A DNA stretch of 64,000 bases from contig NZ_JAQGLA010000012.1 in NCBI RefSeq assembly GCF_027853915.1, forward strand, positions 1 through 64,000. Reading direction: 5' to 3'. This DNA is from Saccharopolyspora oryzae (lineage in GTDB: Bacteria > Actinomycetota > Actinomycetes > Mycobacteriales > Pseudonocardiaceae). Of the stretch, positions 1 through 10,453 are shown piece by piece. Each line of letters opens with the position of its first letter. Position 1 is the stretch's first letter. A model generated the notes under the pieces. It ran no database searches. It was not told where the DNA came from and saw nothing but the letters and a program-made list of their open reading frames with translations. Position numbers and translations under genes: made by a program.

Positions 1-2
1 CG

Positions 3-326
3 GCCCGCCCGACCCCGCACCGCCACCCGGTCCCGGCTCCCGCCGACGAACCAGCGCCGTGGGGCCCGGGCCTGTTCGTCAGCGCGATCATCGCGGCGAT
101 CACCACGGTCATCCTGGTGGTGGTGACCCGAGGCCTGGCGGACGTCAGCGCAATCCTGGCGACGGTGGTCAACCTGGCGGTAGCGGCGGGCTTCGCCCCC
201 TCGATCTGGCTGGGTCGCCGAATCGCGGTATGGCGCTGGGTCGCCTACGGCACAGCAGCAGGAATCGTCCTCGCCTGGCTAGCCCTCCTCCTCAGTCTCC
301 TCGGAGACCCACCCCCACCCCTCTGA
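3..326 (+). CDS. Membrane protein, C-terminal part only
   Basis: The open frame runs in from the left edge of the window, so the start is missing. The visible part has a Pro/Ala-rich stretch (PVPAPADEPAPW) followed by about three hydrophobic segments (LFVSAIIAAITTVILVVV; AILATVVNLAVAAGFAPSIWL; VAYGTAAGIVLAWLALLLSLL) and ends LLGDPPPPL. This suggests a small integral membrane protein with a proline-rich cytoplasmic tail upstream. The family is not recognised. The stop codon is followed two bases later by a D-family repeat, and the next gene is convergent. Confidence 0.6.
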   Translation, partial: ARPTPHRHPVPAPADEPAPWGPGLFVSAIIAAITTVILVVVTRGLADVSAILATVVNLAVAAGFAPSIWLGRRIAVWRWVAYGTAAGIVLAWLALLLSLLGDPPPPL

Positions 327-329
327 CCG

Positions 330-420
330 AGGTTGTCCATCCTCGTCTTGCGTGGCGGTGCAGGCGGCGGAACCACAGACGCTGCGCGTGGTGTTCGGGC
401 ATCGCGGCTGCGGTCCCGGC
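330..420. repeat. D-family intergenic element, copy D1 (partial)
   Basis: The left part matches the D consensus seen at 39.4, 48.9, 50.1 and 63.8 kb: GTCCATCCTCGT, then TGCGTGGCGGTGC and GGCGGAACC. It begins 2-3 nt after the stop codon of the upstream gene. The right half is degenerate, and an A-family hairpin follows directly. It lies between convergent genes. Confidence 0.7.
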
Positions 421-427
421 CGGAATC

Positions 428-472
428 AAAATTCCATTGAAATGGGATGTCCAATTTCAATGGAATTTGCGG
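428..472. repeat. A-family hairpin, copy A1
   Basis: The arms AATTCCATTGAAAT and ATTTCAATGGAATT are inverted copies around a short GGGATGTCC loop, followed by TTGCGGAAG as in the other A copies. Compared with copies A3-A5, the central AATG of the left arm reads CATT here, and the right arm changes to match, so pairing is kept. Confidence 0.8.
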
Positions 473-522
473 AAGTCGTCCCCGGGCTGGGGTAGGTGTC
501 GCCAGTTGTCGGGGTGTGAACA

Positions 523-562
523 GGAGAAGGCCGGGGTGAGCTGGTGCTCGCCCCGGCCTTCT
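523..562 (-). terminator. Hairpin terminator downstream of sepH
   Basis: AGAAGGCCGGGG and CCCCGGCCTTCT form a 12-bp GC-rich stem around a 14-nt loop, 17 nt beyond the sepH stop. There is no strong U tract, as is common in actinomycetes. It could serve both converging transcripts. Confidence 0.6.
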
Positions 563-578
563 GCCGTCTTCGTTCGGT

Positions 579-1556
579 TTAGCGGTGGGAGCGGACTCCG
601 AGGAGGACGTCTTCCCAGGACGGGACGATCGGGTGGCTCTTCCGCCCCCTCCGCGGCTCCGCCGCGTCCGGTGCCTCAGTCCCCTCGGCGGTCGCGCCTT
701 CGGCGCTCTCCGCCGCGGGCTCCGCTTCCGGGGCTCCCGGCTCCGCCGGTCGCTCCGGCGCTCCGGTGTCCAGGTCCAGCGTCGGCGCCTCCGCCAGCGG
801 CGCTGCCGCCGGCTTCGGCGCCTCCGTCAGCACCGATGCTTCCGTCAGCAGCGGGGCCGGCGCCTCCGGCACCGGTGGTGCCGTCGGCTCCTCGGGGCGT
901 TCCTGGCTCTGCTGGTCGAGCTGGAGCGCTTCGCGGGCCAGCTCGGTGACCGGGCGGACCGTGCGCAGCGGACGGTTGGGCGACGGGTCGAGCAGGTCGG
1001 CCGCGTGGTCGTCGAGGGGTGCCACGGTGCCGCCGTGCGCGCCGGGGTGGAACACCCAGTGCGCGAGGTTCTCGGAGCGGCCTGCCTGCCAGGTCAGCTG
1101 GATGACCCACTTGCCGTCCTCGCCGCGCCAGGAGCCCCAGTCGGCCTCGGCGTACTCGTGGCCGCGCATGCCGAAGGTGTGCGCGACGACCTCGCCGAGG
1201 GTCTGCACGTCCGGGCCGTCCTCGCGGACCGGGTGCGCGCGCTGGGCCATCTCGGCGATCTGGCGGCGTTCCAGCAGGACCGGGTAGGCGTAGCGCTCGA
1301 TGCGGTGCTCGGGGATGCCGGAGGCCTCGGCGATCTGCTCGACGGACGCGCCGGAGCGGATGCGGGCCTGGATCTCGCGCGGCCGCATCTGGGCTTCCAT
1401 CTCGATCTGGACCTGGCCGAGCCTGGTGAGGTCACCGCGGGCCGCGGCGCGCAGTCGCTCGTCGGCGGGCACGGTGAAACGCTCGCCGTTCTCCGGGTCC
1501 TCGCAGATGACGGATTCACCGTCCTCGTCGAGCCCGACCACTCGCAGCGCTCGCAT
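579..1556 (-). CDS. sepH: Septation protein SepH (DUF3071)
   Basis: 325 aa. The N-terminal DUF3071 domain opens MRALRVVGLDEDGESVIC and contains a helix-turn-helix at about residues 58-90 (REIQARIRSGASVEQIAEA then IPEHRIERYAYPVL). A long Pro/Ala/Glu-rich linker (about 220-305) leads to the conserved C-terminal PSWEDVLLGVR motif. In Streptomyces and mycobacteria SepH promotes FtsZ assembly at the division site (established). The start was chosen because the family begins MRxLxVVG; an upstream in-frame start adds 11 unrelated residues. The gene is monocistronic, with a hairpin downstream and serC upstream. Identification is firm from the two end motifs. Confidence 0.93.
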   Translation of the reverse strand: MRALRVVGLDEDGESVICEDPENGERFTVPADERLRAAARGDLTRLGQVQIEMEAQMRPREIQARIRSGASVEQIAEASGIPEHRIERYAYPVLLERRQIAEMAQRAHPVREDGPDVQTLGEVVAHTFGMRGHEYAEADWGSWRGEDGKWVIQLTWQAGRSENLAHWVFHPGAHGGTVAPLDDHAADLLDPSPNRPLRTVRPVTELAREALQLDQQSQERPEEPTAPPVPEAPAPLLTEASVLTEAPKPAAAPLAEAPTLDLDTGAPERPAEPGAPEAEPAAESAEGATAEGTEAPDAAEPRRGRKSHPIVPSWEDVLLGVRSHR

Positions 1557-1710
1557 ACGCGTGCCTCCCACCGACCTACATGTCACCAAGCTGTGACGGT
1601 AACCCGGCGCGCCGCCTTGACGCGGGAGGCACGCCGGGCACGTCGTGTCGCTGTTGGTCGCTCTCCCGGCATCGATCTTGCCGGAAAGGTGCCGCCTCGG
1701 CGAACGAGTA

Positions 1711-1749
1711 AAACCACTCAGGTTTGCTGAGCAATACCCGGAGTGGTTG
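1711..1749. terminator. Second hairpin between serC and sepH
   Basis: AACCACTC and GAGTGGTT enclose an inner CTCAG/CTGAG stem. The + strand continues GATTTTTC and the - strand continues TTTTAC, so it could terminate in either direction. It lies about 75 nt beyond the serC stop, after a stronger terminator, and may be a backup. Confidence 0.5.
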
Positions 1750-1780
1750 ATTTTTCACTCGGTGTAGTGAGGATTGGGGC

Positions 1781-1812
1781 AAAACTGCCGGGGCCCGAGC
1801 GGACCCCGGCAG
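1781..1812 (-). terminator. Intrinsic terminator of serC
   Basis: On the - strand, CTGCCGGGG pairs with CCCCGGCAG across a 10-nt loop and is followed directly by TTTTGCCCC. It sits about 10 nt after the serC stop codon. This is the best-formed intrinsic terminator in this part of the window. Confidence 0.8.
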
Positions 1813-1822
1813 CGCTGCGTCG

Positions 1823-3130
<1,308 letters not shown>

Positions 3131-3164
3131 TTACTGCGACCCGAGCTAGATGGCCAGCACTGCA

Positions 3165-4073
3165 TCAGGCGAAGCCAGGGGCGCCGCAGCACTTCTTGTA
3201 CTTGCGTTCTGAACCGCACCAGCAGGGATCGTTGCGGCCGGGCGGCCACGGGGTGGGTCGGGCTGCCTCGGCGATGAACTCCGCGCGGGTCGACAGCTCC
3301 TCCGGCGGGAGATCGAGAGACTCGGCGAAGGCGACCAGCGCGTCGAGGGATCCGGTGGCCAGCAGCGAGTTCGGCTGCTCCGCCAGCGTTCGCTGGACTT
3401 CGCGGCGGTGCTGGAGGTGGGTGCGGTCCGGGTGCCAGTCCGGGTACCTGCGCTGGACCTCGGCGAACTCCGCTTCCGGCCAGTAGAGGACCGCGGTCGG
3501 GGCCTGCCGGTGGCTGATCTCCTCGATCTGCTCGAAGAACTGGTGGGCGCGCTCCTCGAGGCGGGCGTGCAGCTCGTCGTACTGGTCCGCGGGCAGCCCC
3601 AGCTCGCGGCGCAGCACGGCGCGCTGCCGCAGCACCCCGGATCCGGGATCGCCCTGCTCCAGCTCGGCGTCGAGGTCCGGGACGAAGCGGGTGACGCCGA
3701 CGTTGAGCCACCGCAGCGCCTCCTGCTGCGCGCCGATCGCTTCGTAGCCCGCGGCGGCTTCGGCGTAGGCCCACTCGCAGTCCGAGCCGTCGCGCAGCAG
3801 CTGCGCCAAGAGCTGCTCGCCTTCCTCGTGGCGCCCGTGGGTCAGCAGGAAGGTGGCGTAGGAGGCGTGGCCGCTGAGCACGTTGCCGCCGTCGTCGACC
3901 TCGGCCGCGGCTGCCAGTGCGCGCTCCTCGCGCTCGTGGTCGCCGGCCATGTGCCAGTAGCCGCCCGCTTCGACGAGGTCGTCGCAGCGCTGGTCGCTGT
4001 CCTCGGCGTCCTCTTCCAGCGCTTCGGCGTACTGGACGTAGAGCTCGCGCTGCTCGTCGGTAGGTAATGCCAC
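3165..4073 (-). CDS. SEC-C motif protein with TPR-like helices
   Basis: 302 aa, no signal peptide or membrane segment. The C-terminus carries a textbook SEC-C zinc motif, GRNDPCWCGSERKYKKCC (about residues 280-297), as found at the end of SecA and in many uncharacterised proteins. The rest is acidic and helical with TPR-like periodicity (for example SYATFLLTHGRHEEGEQLLA and AGYEAIGAQQEALRWLN). Function unknown; a zinc-dependent protein- or ribosome-binding role is only inferred. It lies 93 nt downstream of the citrate synthase, behind a terminator, so it probably has its own promoter. Confidence 0.8.
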   Translation of the reverse strand: MALPTDEQRELYVQYAEALEEDAEDSDQRCDDLVEAGGYWHMAGDHEREERALAAAAEVDDGGNVLSGHASYATFLLTHGRHEEGEQLLAQLLRDGSDCEWAYAEAAAGYEAIGAQQEALRWLNVGVTRFVPDLDAELEQGDPGSGVLRQRAVLRRELGLPADQYDELHARLEERAHQFFEQIEEISHRQAPTAVLYWPEAEFAEVQRRYPDWHPDRTHLQHRREVQRTLAEQPNSLLATGSLDALVAFAESLDLPPEELSTRAEFIAEAARPTPWPPGRNDPCWCGSERKYKKCCGAPGFA

Positions 4074-4123
4074 TTCCCCACGCTACCGCTGTTCCCGGCA
4101 CACCCGGACATGTCGGGCACTGC

Positions 4124-4160
4124 CCGGGGTGGGGTGCCGGCCGCAGGCACCCCACCCCGG
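4124..4160 (-). terminator. Hairpin terminator downstream of citrate synthase
   Basis: CCGGGGTGGGGTGCC and GGCACCCCACCCCGG form a 15-bp stem with a 7-nt loop, immediately beyond the citrate synthase stop. No U tract, which is usual for high-GC actinomycetes. Confidence 0.75.
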
Positions 4161-4166
4161 TGCGCA

Positions 4167-5294
4167 TCAGATCGGGGCGACGAGCTGGCCGAGGTCGTGC
4201 CAGCCCTCGACGTCCTGCGGGGAGCGGGGGTCGGGGCCGATGTACTGGGCCGACGGGCGGATCAGCCGGCCGGTGCGCTTCTCCTCCAGGATGTGCGCCG
4301 ACCAGCCCGCGAGGCGGGCGCAGGTGAACATCGCGGGCATCATCGCGGTGGGCACCGCCGCGAAGTCGAGCACGACGGCGGCCCAGAACTCGACGTTCGT
4401 CTCGATCTGCCGGTCCGGACGCCGCTCCCGCAGCACCGCCAGCGCCGCCTGCTCCAGCTCGCGGGCCACCTCGAAGCGCGGCGCGCCGAGCTGGTCGCAG
4501 GTGTTGCGCAGGACCCGGGCGCGCGGGTCCTCGGCGCGGTAGACGCGGTGGCCGAAGCCCATCAGCCGATCGCCGCGGTCCAGGATCGACTCCACCACGC
4601 GGCGCGCGTCGCCGGTGCGCTCGGCCTCCTCGATCATCGGCAGCACGCGGGCCGGGGCACCGCCGTGCAGCGGCCCGGACATCGCGCCCACCGCTCCGGA
4701 CAGGCAGGCCGAGACGTCAGCGCCGGTGGAAGCGATCACCCGGGCGGTGAAGGTGGAGGCGTTCAAGCCGTGCTCGGCGGCCGACACCCAGTACGCGTCG
4801 AGGGCCCGGACGTGCACGGGGTCGGGTTCGCCGCGCCAGCGGGTGAGGAACTGCTCGGTGGCCGTGGTGGCCTCCTCGACCCGGGACTGCGGGACCGCGG
4901 GCAGGTCGCCGCGCGCGGACTGCGCGACGAAGGACAGCCCGAGCGCGCAGGCGCGTGCGAGCTGATCCCGGGCCTGCGCCTCGTCGACGTCGAGCAGCGG
5001 GGCGAAACCGTAAGCGGGCGCGAGCATCGCCAGGGACGCCTGCGCGTCGGCGCGCACGTCGCCGGTGCGGACCGGCAGTGGGGTGCCGTCGGCGACCGGG
5101 AGGCCGTTGCCGAACTCGCCGTCCACCAGCAGCGCCCACACGTCGCCGAAGGAGGCGGTGCCCACGAGGTCTTCGATGTCGACGCCGCGGTAGCGCAGCG
5201 CACCGCCATCGCGGTCGGGCTCGGCGATCTCGGTGCGGAAGGCGACAACGCCCTCCAGGCCGGGGCGGAACTCGGGCTGACCTGCACTGCTCAT
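4167..5294 (-). CDS. citA: Citrate synthase, CitA-type (citrate synthase 2)
   Basis: 375 aa, condensing oxaloacetate and acetyl-CoA. Family segments: LRYRGVDIEDL, AEHGLNASTFTARVIAST, SGPLHGGAPARV, MGFGHRVYRAEDPRARVL and NVEFWAAVVLDFAAVP. Where the main citrate synthase at 19.5-20.8 kb has NVDFYTG, this protein has NVEFW, so the usual catalytic Asp is Glu; from memory this is shared with M. tuberculosis CitA and defines the subfamily rather than a defect. The ATG at 5294 follows GAGGCGAGGTAGCC. A candidate CRP/GlxR site lies about 135 nt upstream, shared with the divergent urease operon. A methylcitrate synthase activity cannot be excluded. Confidence 0.88.
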   Translation of the reverse strand: MSSAGQPEFRPGLEGVVAFRTEIAEPDRDGGALRYRGVDIEDLVGTASFGDVWALLVDGEFGNGLPVADGTPLPVRTGDVRADAQASLAMLAPAYGFAPLLDVDEAQARDQLARACALGLSFVAQSARGDLPAVPQSRVEEATTATEQFLTRWRGEPDPVHVRALDAYWVSAAEHGLNASTFTARVIASTGADVSACLSGAVGAMSGPLHGGAPARVLPMIEEAERTGDARRVVESILDRGDRLMGFGHRVYRAEDPRARVLRNTCDQLGAPRFEVARELEQAALAVLRERRPDRQIETNVEFWAAVVLDFAAVPTAMMPAMFTCARLAGWSAHILEEKRTGRLIRPSAQYIGPDPRSPQDVEGWHDLGQLVAPI

Positions 5295-5428
5295 GGCTAC
5301 CTCGCCTCCTCGCTGGTCGCGTGCGCGCGGATGCGCGGACGCGGGGAGTGGCGGGGTGAAGGCGTCTGGACCACAGTGCACCCGCCGGGCTCGGCGCACA
5401 ATCCCGGTGCGCGGAAAAAAATCACATG

Positions 5429-5442
5429 GTGACCCAAGTCAC
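5429..5442. promoter_or_regulatory. Candidate CRP/GlxR-type operator
   Basis: GTGACCCAAGTCAC is a perfect GTGA-N6-TCAC inverted repeat, the half-site geometry of actinobacterial CRP/GlxR regulators. It lies in the 275-nt divergent space between the citrate synthase (-) and ureA (+). GlxR is known to regulate citrate synthase in Corynebacterium; the link here is inference. Confidence 0.5.
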
Positions 5443-5470
5443 CCGATGTGCCGAAAATTCCGTTAGCGAT

Positions 5471-5486
5471 GTAAAAGTCCGGAAAA
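5471..5486 (+). promoter_or_regulatory. Weak candidate GlnR box upstream of ureA
   Basis: GTAAA-N6-GAAAA approximates the GlnR pattern GTnAC-N6-GAAAC with two mismatches, about 85 nt before ureA. Urease genes are GlnR targets in several actinomycetes, which is why it is listed; the match alone is poor. Confidence 0.25.
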
Positions 5487-5569
5487 ATGGTTGGGAAGGG
5501 GCAATTATGCGGTATTAAACCCGCAGGACGCGGCGGGCATGGCTTTTTTCCGCGTGTTAAACAAGTTTC

Positions 5570-5872
5570 ATGCATCTTGCTCCTCATGAGCGCGACAAGT
5601 TGCTCGTCTACGTGGCGGCTCGATTGGCGCGCGAACGGCTGGATCGCGGGCTGAAGCTGAACTACCCGGAAGCGGTCGCGCTGATCACCGACCACGTCGT
5701 CGAAGGAGCTCGGGACGGCCGGACCGTCGCCGAACTCATGCAGAGCGGTCGTCAGGTCCTGCGCGCCGACCAGGTCCTGGACGGCATCCCCGAGATGATC
5801 CACGACGTGCAGGTCGAGGCGACCTTCCCGGACGGCACCAAGTTGGTCACCGTCCACGACCCCATCACCTGA
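5570..5872 (+). CDS. ureA: Urease subunit gamma
   Basis: 100 aa, the full family length. [35 protein letters not shown]-like (here [20 protein letters not shown]), [15 protein letters not shown] and the C-terminal [14 protein letters not shown] are all typical. It is the first gene of the urease operon. The ATG at 5570 matches the family start, but no Shine-Dalgarno sequence is visible in the AT-rich sequence before it (GTTAAACAAGTTTC), so leaderless translation is possible. The subunit assembles with UreB and UreC into cytoplasmic urease, which hydrolyses urea to ammonia and carbamate. Confidence 0.97.
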   Translation: MHLAPHERDKLLVYVAARLARERLDRGLKLNYPEAVALITDHVVEGARDGRTVAELMQSGRQVLRADQVLDGIPEMIHDVQVEATFPDGTKLVTVHDPIT

Positions 5873-5954
5873 GCGCGAATCTCCGCCCGGGGCCCGGTTT
5901 CGGCTGCGGGCCCGATTCGTCCACGTCTCGACACACATCGCTAGGGAGTTGCCC

Positions 5955-6318
5955 ATGCGGCCCGGGGAGATCATCACCGCGGAGAACCACATCCCGCTGA
6001 ATCCGGGGCGGGACCGGATCCGCCTCACCGTCGTCAACCGCGCCGACCGCGCCGTGCAGGTCGGCTCGCACTACCACTTCGCCGCGGTCAACCCCGGTCT
6101 CGAGTTCGACCGGGCCCAGGCCTGGGGCCACCGGCTGGACGTGCCCTCGGGTACCGCCGTGCGGTTCGAGCCGGGCGTGGCGCGCGAGGTCGACCTGGTG
6201 CCGGTCGGCGGCAGCCGGCTGGTGCGCGGCCTGCGCCTGGAGTACGCGGGCGAGCTCGACGCCCGCGACCACGAACCCACCCCGTTCACCTACGGCGAGA
6301 AAGGCGAGGGACACCACG

Positions 6319-6338
<20 letters not shown>
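5955..6338 (+). CDS. ureB: Urease subunit beta
   Basis: 127 aa. [19 protein letters not shown], the conserved [18 protein letters not shown] segment and the [19 protein letters not shown] run identify UreB. The ATG at 5955 is preceded by AGGGAG at about 7 nt; a TTG two codons earlier overlaps the ribosome site and is less likely. It lies 82 nt after ureA and its last 20 nt overlap ureC, suggesting coupled translation. Confidence 0.96.
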
Positions 6339-8046
<1,708 letters not shown>

Positions 8047-8058
8047 GCCGGTCGTGCG

Positions 8059-8088
8059 CGGCGGTGGTGGTCCCCACCACCATCGCCG
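8059..8088 (+). terminator. Hairpin between ureC and ureF
   Basis: GCGGTGGTGG and CCACCACCATCGC form a stem closed by a short TCC loop, 13 nt after the ureC stop. No U tract. It may be an attenuator or an mRNA-stabilising 3' structure separating the structural from the accessory genes. Confidence 0.45.
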
Positions 8089-8107
8089 CTCACGGCACCT
8101 GATCAGT

Positions 8108-8152
8108 GCGATTTCAATGGAAATCGGCCCTCTGATTTCCATTGAAATTGCG
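8108..8152. repeat. A-family hairpin, copy A2, inside the urease operon
   Basis: GATTTCAATGGAAATC and GATTTCCATTGAAATTG form the arms around GGCCCTCT, followed by CGGACATG. It lies in the 159-nt ureC-ureF gap, between co-directional genes, unlike the copies found between convergent genes. Confidence 0.85.
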
Positions 8153-8205
8153 GACATGTCGCTGGAACGGGTGAGGATTTTCGCTCGTTCGGAAAGGGGA
8201 GAGCG

Positions 8206-8898
8206 GTGCGAGCCGGTCTCGCGGTGCTTGCACTCGCCGATTCCCGGTTCCCCGGCGGGGGACACGTGCACTCCGGCGGCGTCGAGGAGGCGGCCGCCCG
8301 GGGACTGATCACGGGAATCGCCGATCTGCGCGAATTCCTGCACGGGCGCCTGCGCGCCGCAGGTGCCCTGCAAGCGGTGTTCGCCGCCGCCGCGGCGCAC
8401 GCCGCCACCCGCCGGGTCCGAAGTGGACACTGGCGGGAGCTGGACGTCGAACTCGACGCCCGAACCCCGTCCCCGGCGCAGCGGGAGGCCTCGCGCGCCC
8501 AGGGGAAGGGGATGATCCGCGCCGGCAAGGCGGCTTGGCCGTCGCCGGTGCGAGCCGAACTGGGGGCCGCGAGCCCGCGGCCACACCACCCGATCGTGCT
8601 CGGCGTGCTGGCTGCGACAGCCGGTGCCGGGCCGCAGGAAGCGGCGCTGATCGCCGGGTACCTGTCCGTCAGCGGGCCGTCCTCCGCGGTGGTCCGGCTG
8701 CTCGGGATGGATCCCTTCGCGGCCAACGCCGTGGTCGCCGAGATGTCCGACGAGCTGGACCGGATCGTCGCCGAAGCAGCGGCCACCGCCGGGCTGGACC
8801 CGGCCGACCTGCCCGCGCCCGGCGCTCCGGTGCTGGACCTGCTCGCCGAATCGCACGATCGACATCACCGGGAAGAGGTGCGTCTCTTTGCTTCCTGA
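8206..8898 (+). CDS. ureF: Urease accessory protein UreF
   Basis: 230 aa. The N-terminal [22 protein letters not shown] and the ARGLI...LREFLHGRL segment match UreF, which acts in the UreD-UreF-UreG complex that gates nickel delivery to apo-urease. The GTG at 8206 follows GGAAAGGGGAGAG. Its last 11 nt overlap ureG. Central helices are Ala-rich, as in actinobacterial UreF. Confidence 0.92.
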   Translation: MRAGLAVLALADSRFPGGGHVHSGGVEEAAARGLITGIADLREFLHGRLRAAGALQAVFAAAAAHAATRRVRSGHWRELDVELDARTPSPAQREASRAQGKGMIRAGKAAWPSPVRAELGAASPRPHHPIVLGVLAATAGAGPQEAALIAGYLSVSGPSSAVVRLLGMDPFAANAVVAEMSDELDRIVAEAAATAGLDPADLPAPGAPVLDLLAESHDRHHREEVRLFAS

Positions 8899-9604
8899 AC
8901 ACGGCCACGGACACGGTCACGGGCACACGCATCCGGTCAACTTCGACCCGACGGCGACCGAACCCGACCCGTTCTCCGCCGAACCCCAGCACGGGCGGCC
9001 GTTCCGCCTCGGCATCGGCGGGCCGGTCGGCAGCGGGAAGACGGCGCTGACCGCCGCGCTGTGCCGGGCGCTGGGCCAGGAGATCAACCTCGCCGTCGTG
9101 ACCAACGACATCTACACCACCGAGGACGCCGACTTCCTGCGCAGGGCCGGGGTGCTCGACACCGACCGGATCGAGGCGGTGCAGACCGGCGCGTGCCCGC
9201 ACACCGCGATCCGCGACGACATCACCGCCAACCTCGACGCGGTCGACCGGCTCACCGAGCGCCACCCCGGCCTCGAGCTGGTCATCGTGGAGAGCGGCGG
9301 GGACAACCTGACCGCGGTGTTCAGCCGCGGCCTGGCCGACAGCCAGATCTTCGTGGTCGACGTCGCCGGTGGCGACAAGGTGCCGCGCAAGGGCGGGCCG
9401 GGCGTGACCACCGCGGACCTGCTGGTGATCAACAAGATCGACCTGGCCGAGCTGGTCGGGGCCGACATGGAGGTCATGGTGTCCGACGCGCACCGGATGC
9501 GCGGCGAGCTGCCGGTGATCACCCAGTCCCTGACCCGGACCCCCAACGCGCCCGACGTGTCGGCGTGGGTCCGCGAGCAGCTCAAGGTCGGCATCAGTGC
9601 GTGA
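8888..9604 (+). CDS. ureG: Urease accessory GTPase UreG
   Basis: 238 aa. It opens with a His-rich stretch ([11 protein letters not shown], residues 5-15) likely to store or bind nickel, then the P-loop [11 protein letters not shown] (about 42-52), [13 protein letters not shown], the [12 protein letters not shown] metal motif and [12 protein letters not shown]. The protein hydrolyses GTP to drive nickel insertion. The start is an unusual TTG at 8888, with GAAGAGGTG upstream and an 11-nt overlap with ureF; the His-rich leader begins right after it, which supports this choice. A perfect 48-nt palindrome follows 7 nt after the stop. Confidence 0.96.
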   Translation: MLPEHGHGHGHGHTHPVNFDPTATEPDPFSAEPQHGRPFRLGIGGPVGSGKTALTAALCRALGQEINLAVVTNDIYTTEDADFLRRAGVLDTDRIEAVQTGACPHTAIRDDITANLDAVDRLTERHPGLELVIVESGGDNLTAVFSRGLADSQIFVVDVAGGDKVPRKGGPGVTTADLLVINKIDLAELVGADMEVMVSDAHRMRGELPVITQSLTRTPNAPDVSAWVREQLKVGISA

Positions 9605-9611
9605 GCGATCC

Positions 9612-9659
9612 GGTCGTGAGTGCGTAACAGTGTTCGAACACTGTTACGCACTCACGACC
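9612..9659. repeat. C-family hairpin C1: perfect 48-nt palindrome between ureG and ureD
   Basis: Two 24-nt arms, beginning GGTCGTGAGTGCGTAACAG and meeting at GTTC/GAAC, are exact inverted complements with no loop. It shares the TCGTGAGT...ACTCACGA ends with copies C2-C4. It lies between co-directional operon genes, 7 nt after the ureG stop and 26 nt before the ureD start. Confidence 0.9.
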
Positions 9660-9685
9660 CCCGCGCAGGCGGAAGGTGGTGCGGC

Positions 9686-10453
9686 GTGCGCGCTAGTGCG
9701 CTGCTGAGGGTCGAGCTCGGGCACGGCGGGCGGAGCGTCGTCCGGGAGCTGCGGTCACAGTCCCCGATGACGATGGTGCCCCGCCGGGCCGCCACCACCA
9801 GCGCCGACGGCACCGCCGTCGTGCACCTCGTCGGTTCGGCGGCCACCCCGGTCGGCGGCGACGTCGTCGACCTGCACGTCCACGTCGGCCCCGGTGCCCG
9901 GCTGCTGCTGCGCGGCACCGCCGCGACCGTGGCGCTGCCTGGGCAGCACAGCGGGCACAGCCGGTCCACCGTGCACATCGAGGTCGCCGACGGCGGGACG
10001 GTCGAGTACCTGCCCGAGGCGACCGTGATCAGCTCGCGGGCCGACCACCAGGCGGAGATGACCATCGCGCTCGGCGAGGGCGCGCGGGCGCGCTGCCGGG
10101 AGACGCTGGTGCTCGGCCGGTACGGCGAGCGGTCCGGTCGGTTGGCCACCACGACGCACGTGCTGCGCGGCGGCACTCCGCTGCTGCGGCAGCGGCTGGA
10201 CATCGGTGACGAGCGGTTGACCGCGAGCGTCGGCTACCTGGCGGGCGCGCGGGTGCTGGCCACCGAAACCGTCGTGTGGGAGCACGATCCGGTCGTGCCG
10301 AGCAGCGGCGACTGGTGGTCGTTGGCGCCGCTGGCCGCGGGCGGGGCGATGGCCACCGCCGTCGGCGACGACGCCGTGATCGCCGAGCGGCGGCTCGCCG
10401 AAGCCGTTTCGCACCACCCGGATGCGAAGGAACTAGAGGTGCGGAGCTGGTGA
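9686..10453 (+). CDS. ureD: Urease accessory protein UreD/UreH
   Basis: 255 aa. TMVPRRAATTSADGTAVVHL, LHVHVGPGARLLLRGTAATVALPG, the YLPEATVISSRADHQ segment and ETLVLGRYGE match UreD, the scaffold that binds apo-urease. The GTG at 9686 (VRASALLRVELG) lies 10 nt after GGAAGG. An earlier in-frame GTG at 9620 lies inside the C1 palindrome and would translate it, so it is rejected. The stop overlaps the transporter start by 4 nt (GTGA). Confidence 0.93.
   Translation: MRASALLRVELGHGGRSVVRELRSQSPMTMVPRRAATTSADGTAVVHLVGSAATPVGGDVVDLHVHVGPGARLLLRGTAATVALPGQHSGHSRSTVHIEVADGGTVEYLPEATVISSRADHQAEMTIALGEGARARCRETLVLGRYGERSGRLATTTHVLRGGTPLLRQRLDIGDERLTASVGYLAGARVLATETVVWEHDPVVPSSGDWWSLAPLAAGGAMATAVGDDAVIAERRLAEAVSHHPDAKELEVRSW

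Noticed and set aside
9620-9685. Earlier start for ureD
   Set aside because: It would translate the C1 palindrome; the GTG at 9686 has a ribosome site and the family N-terminus.
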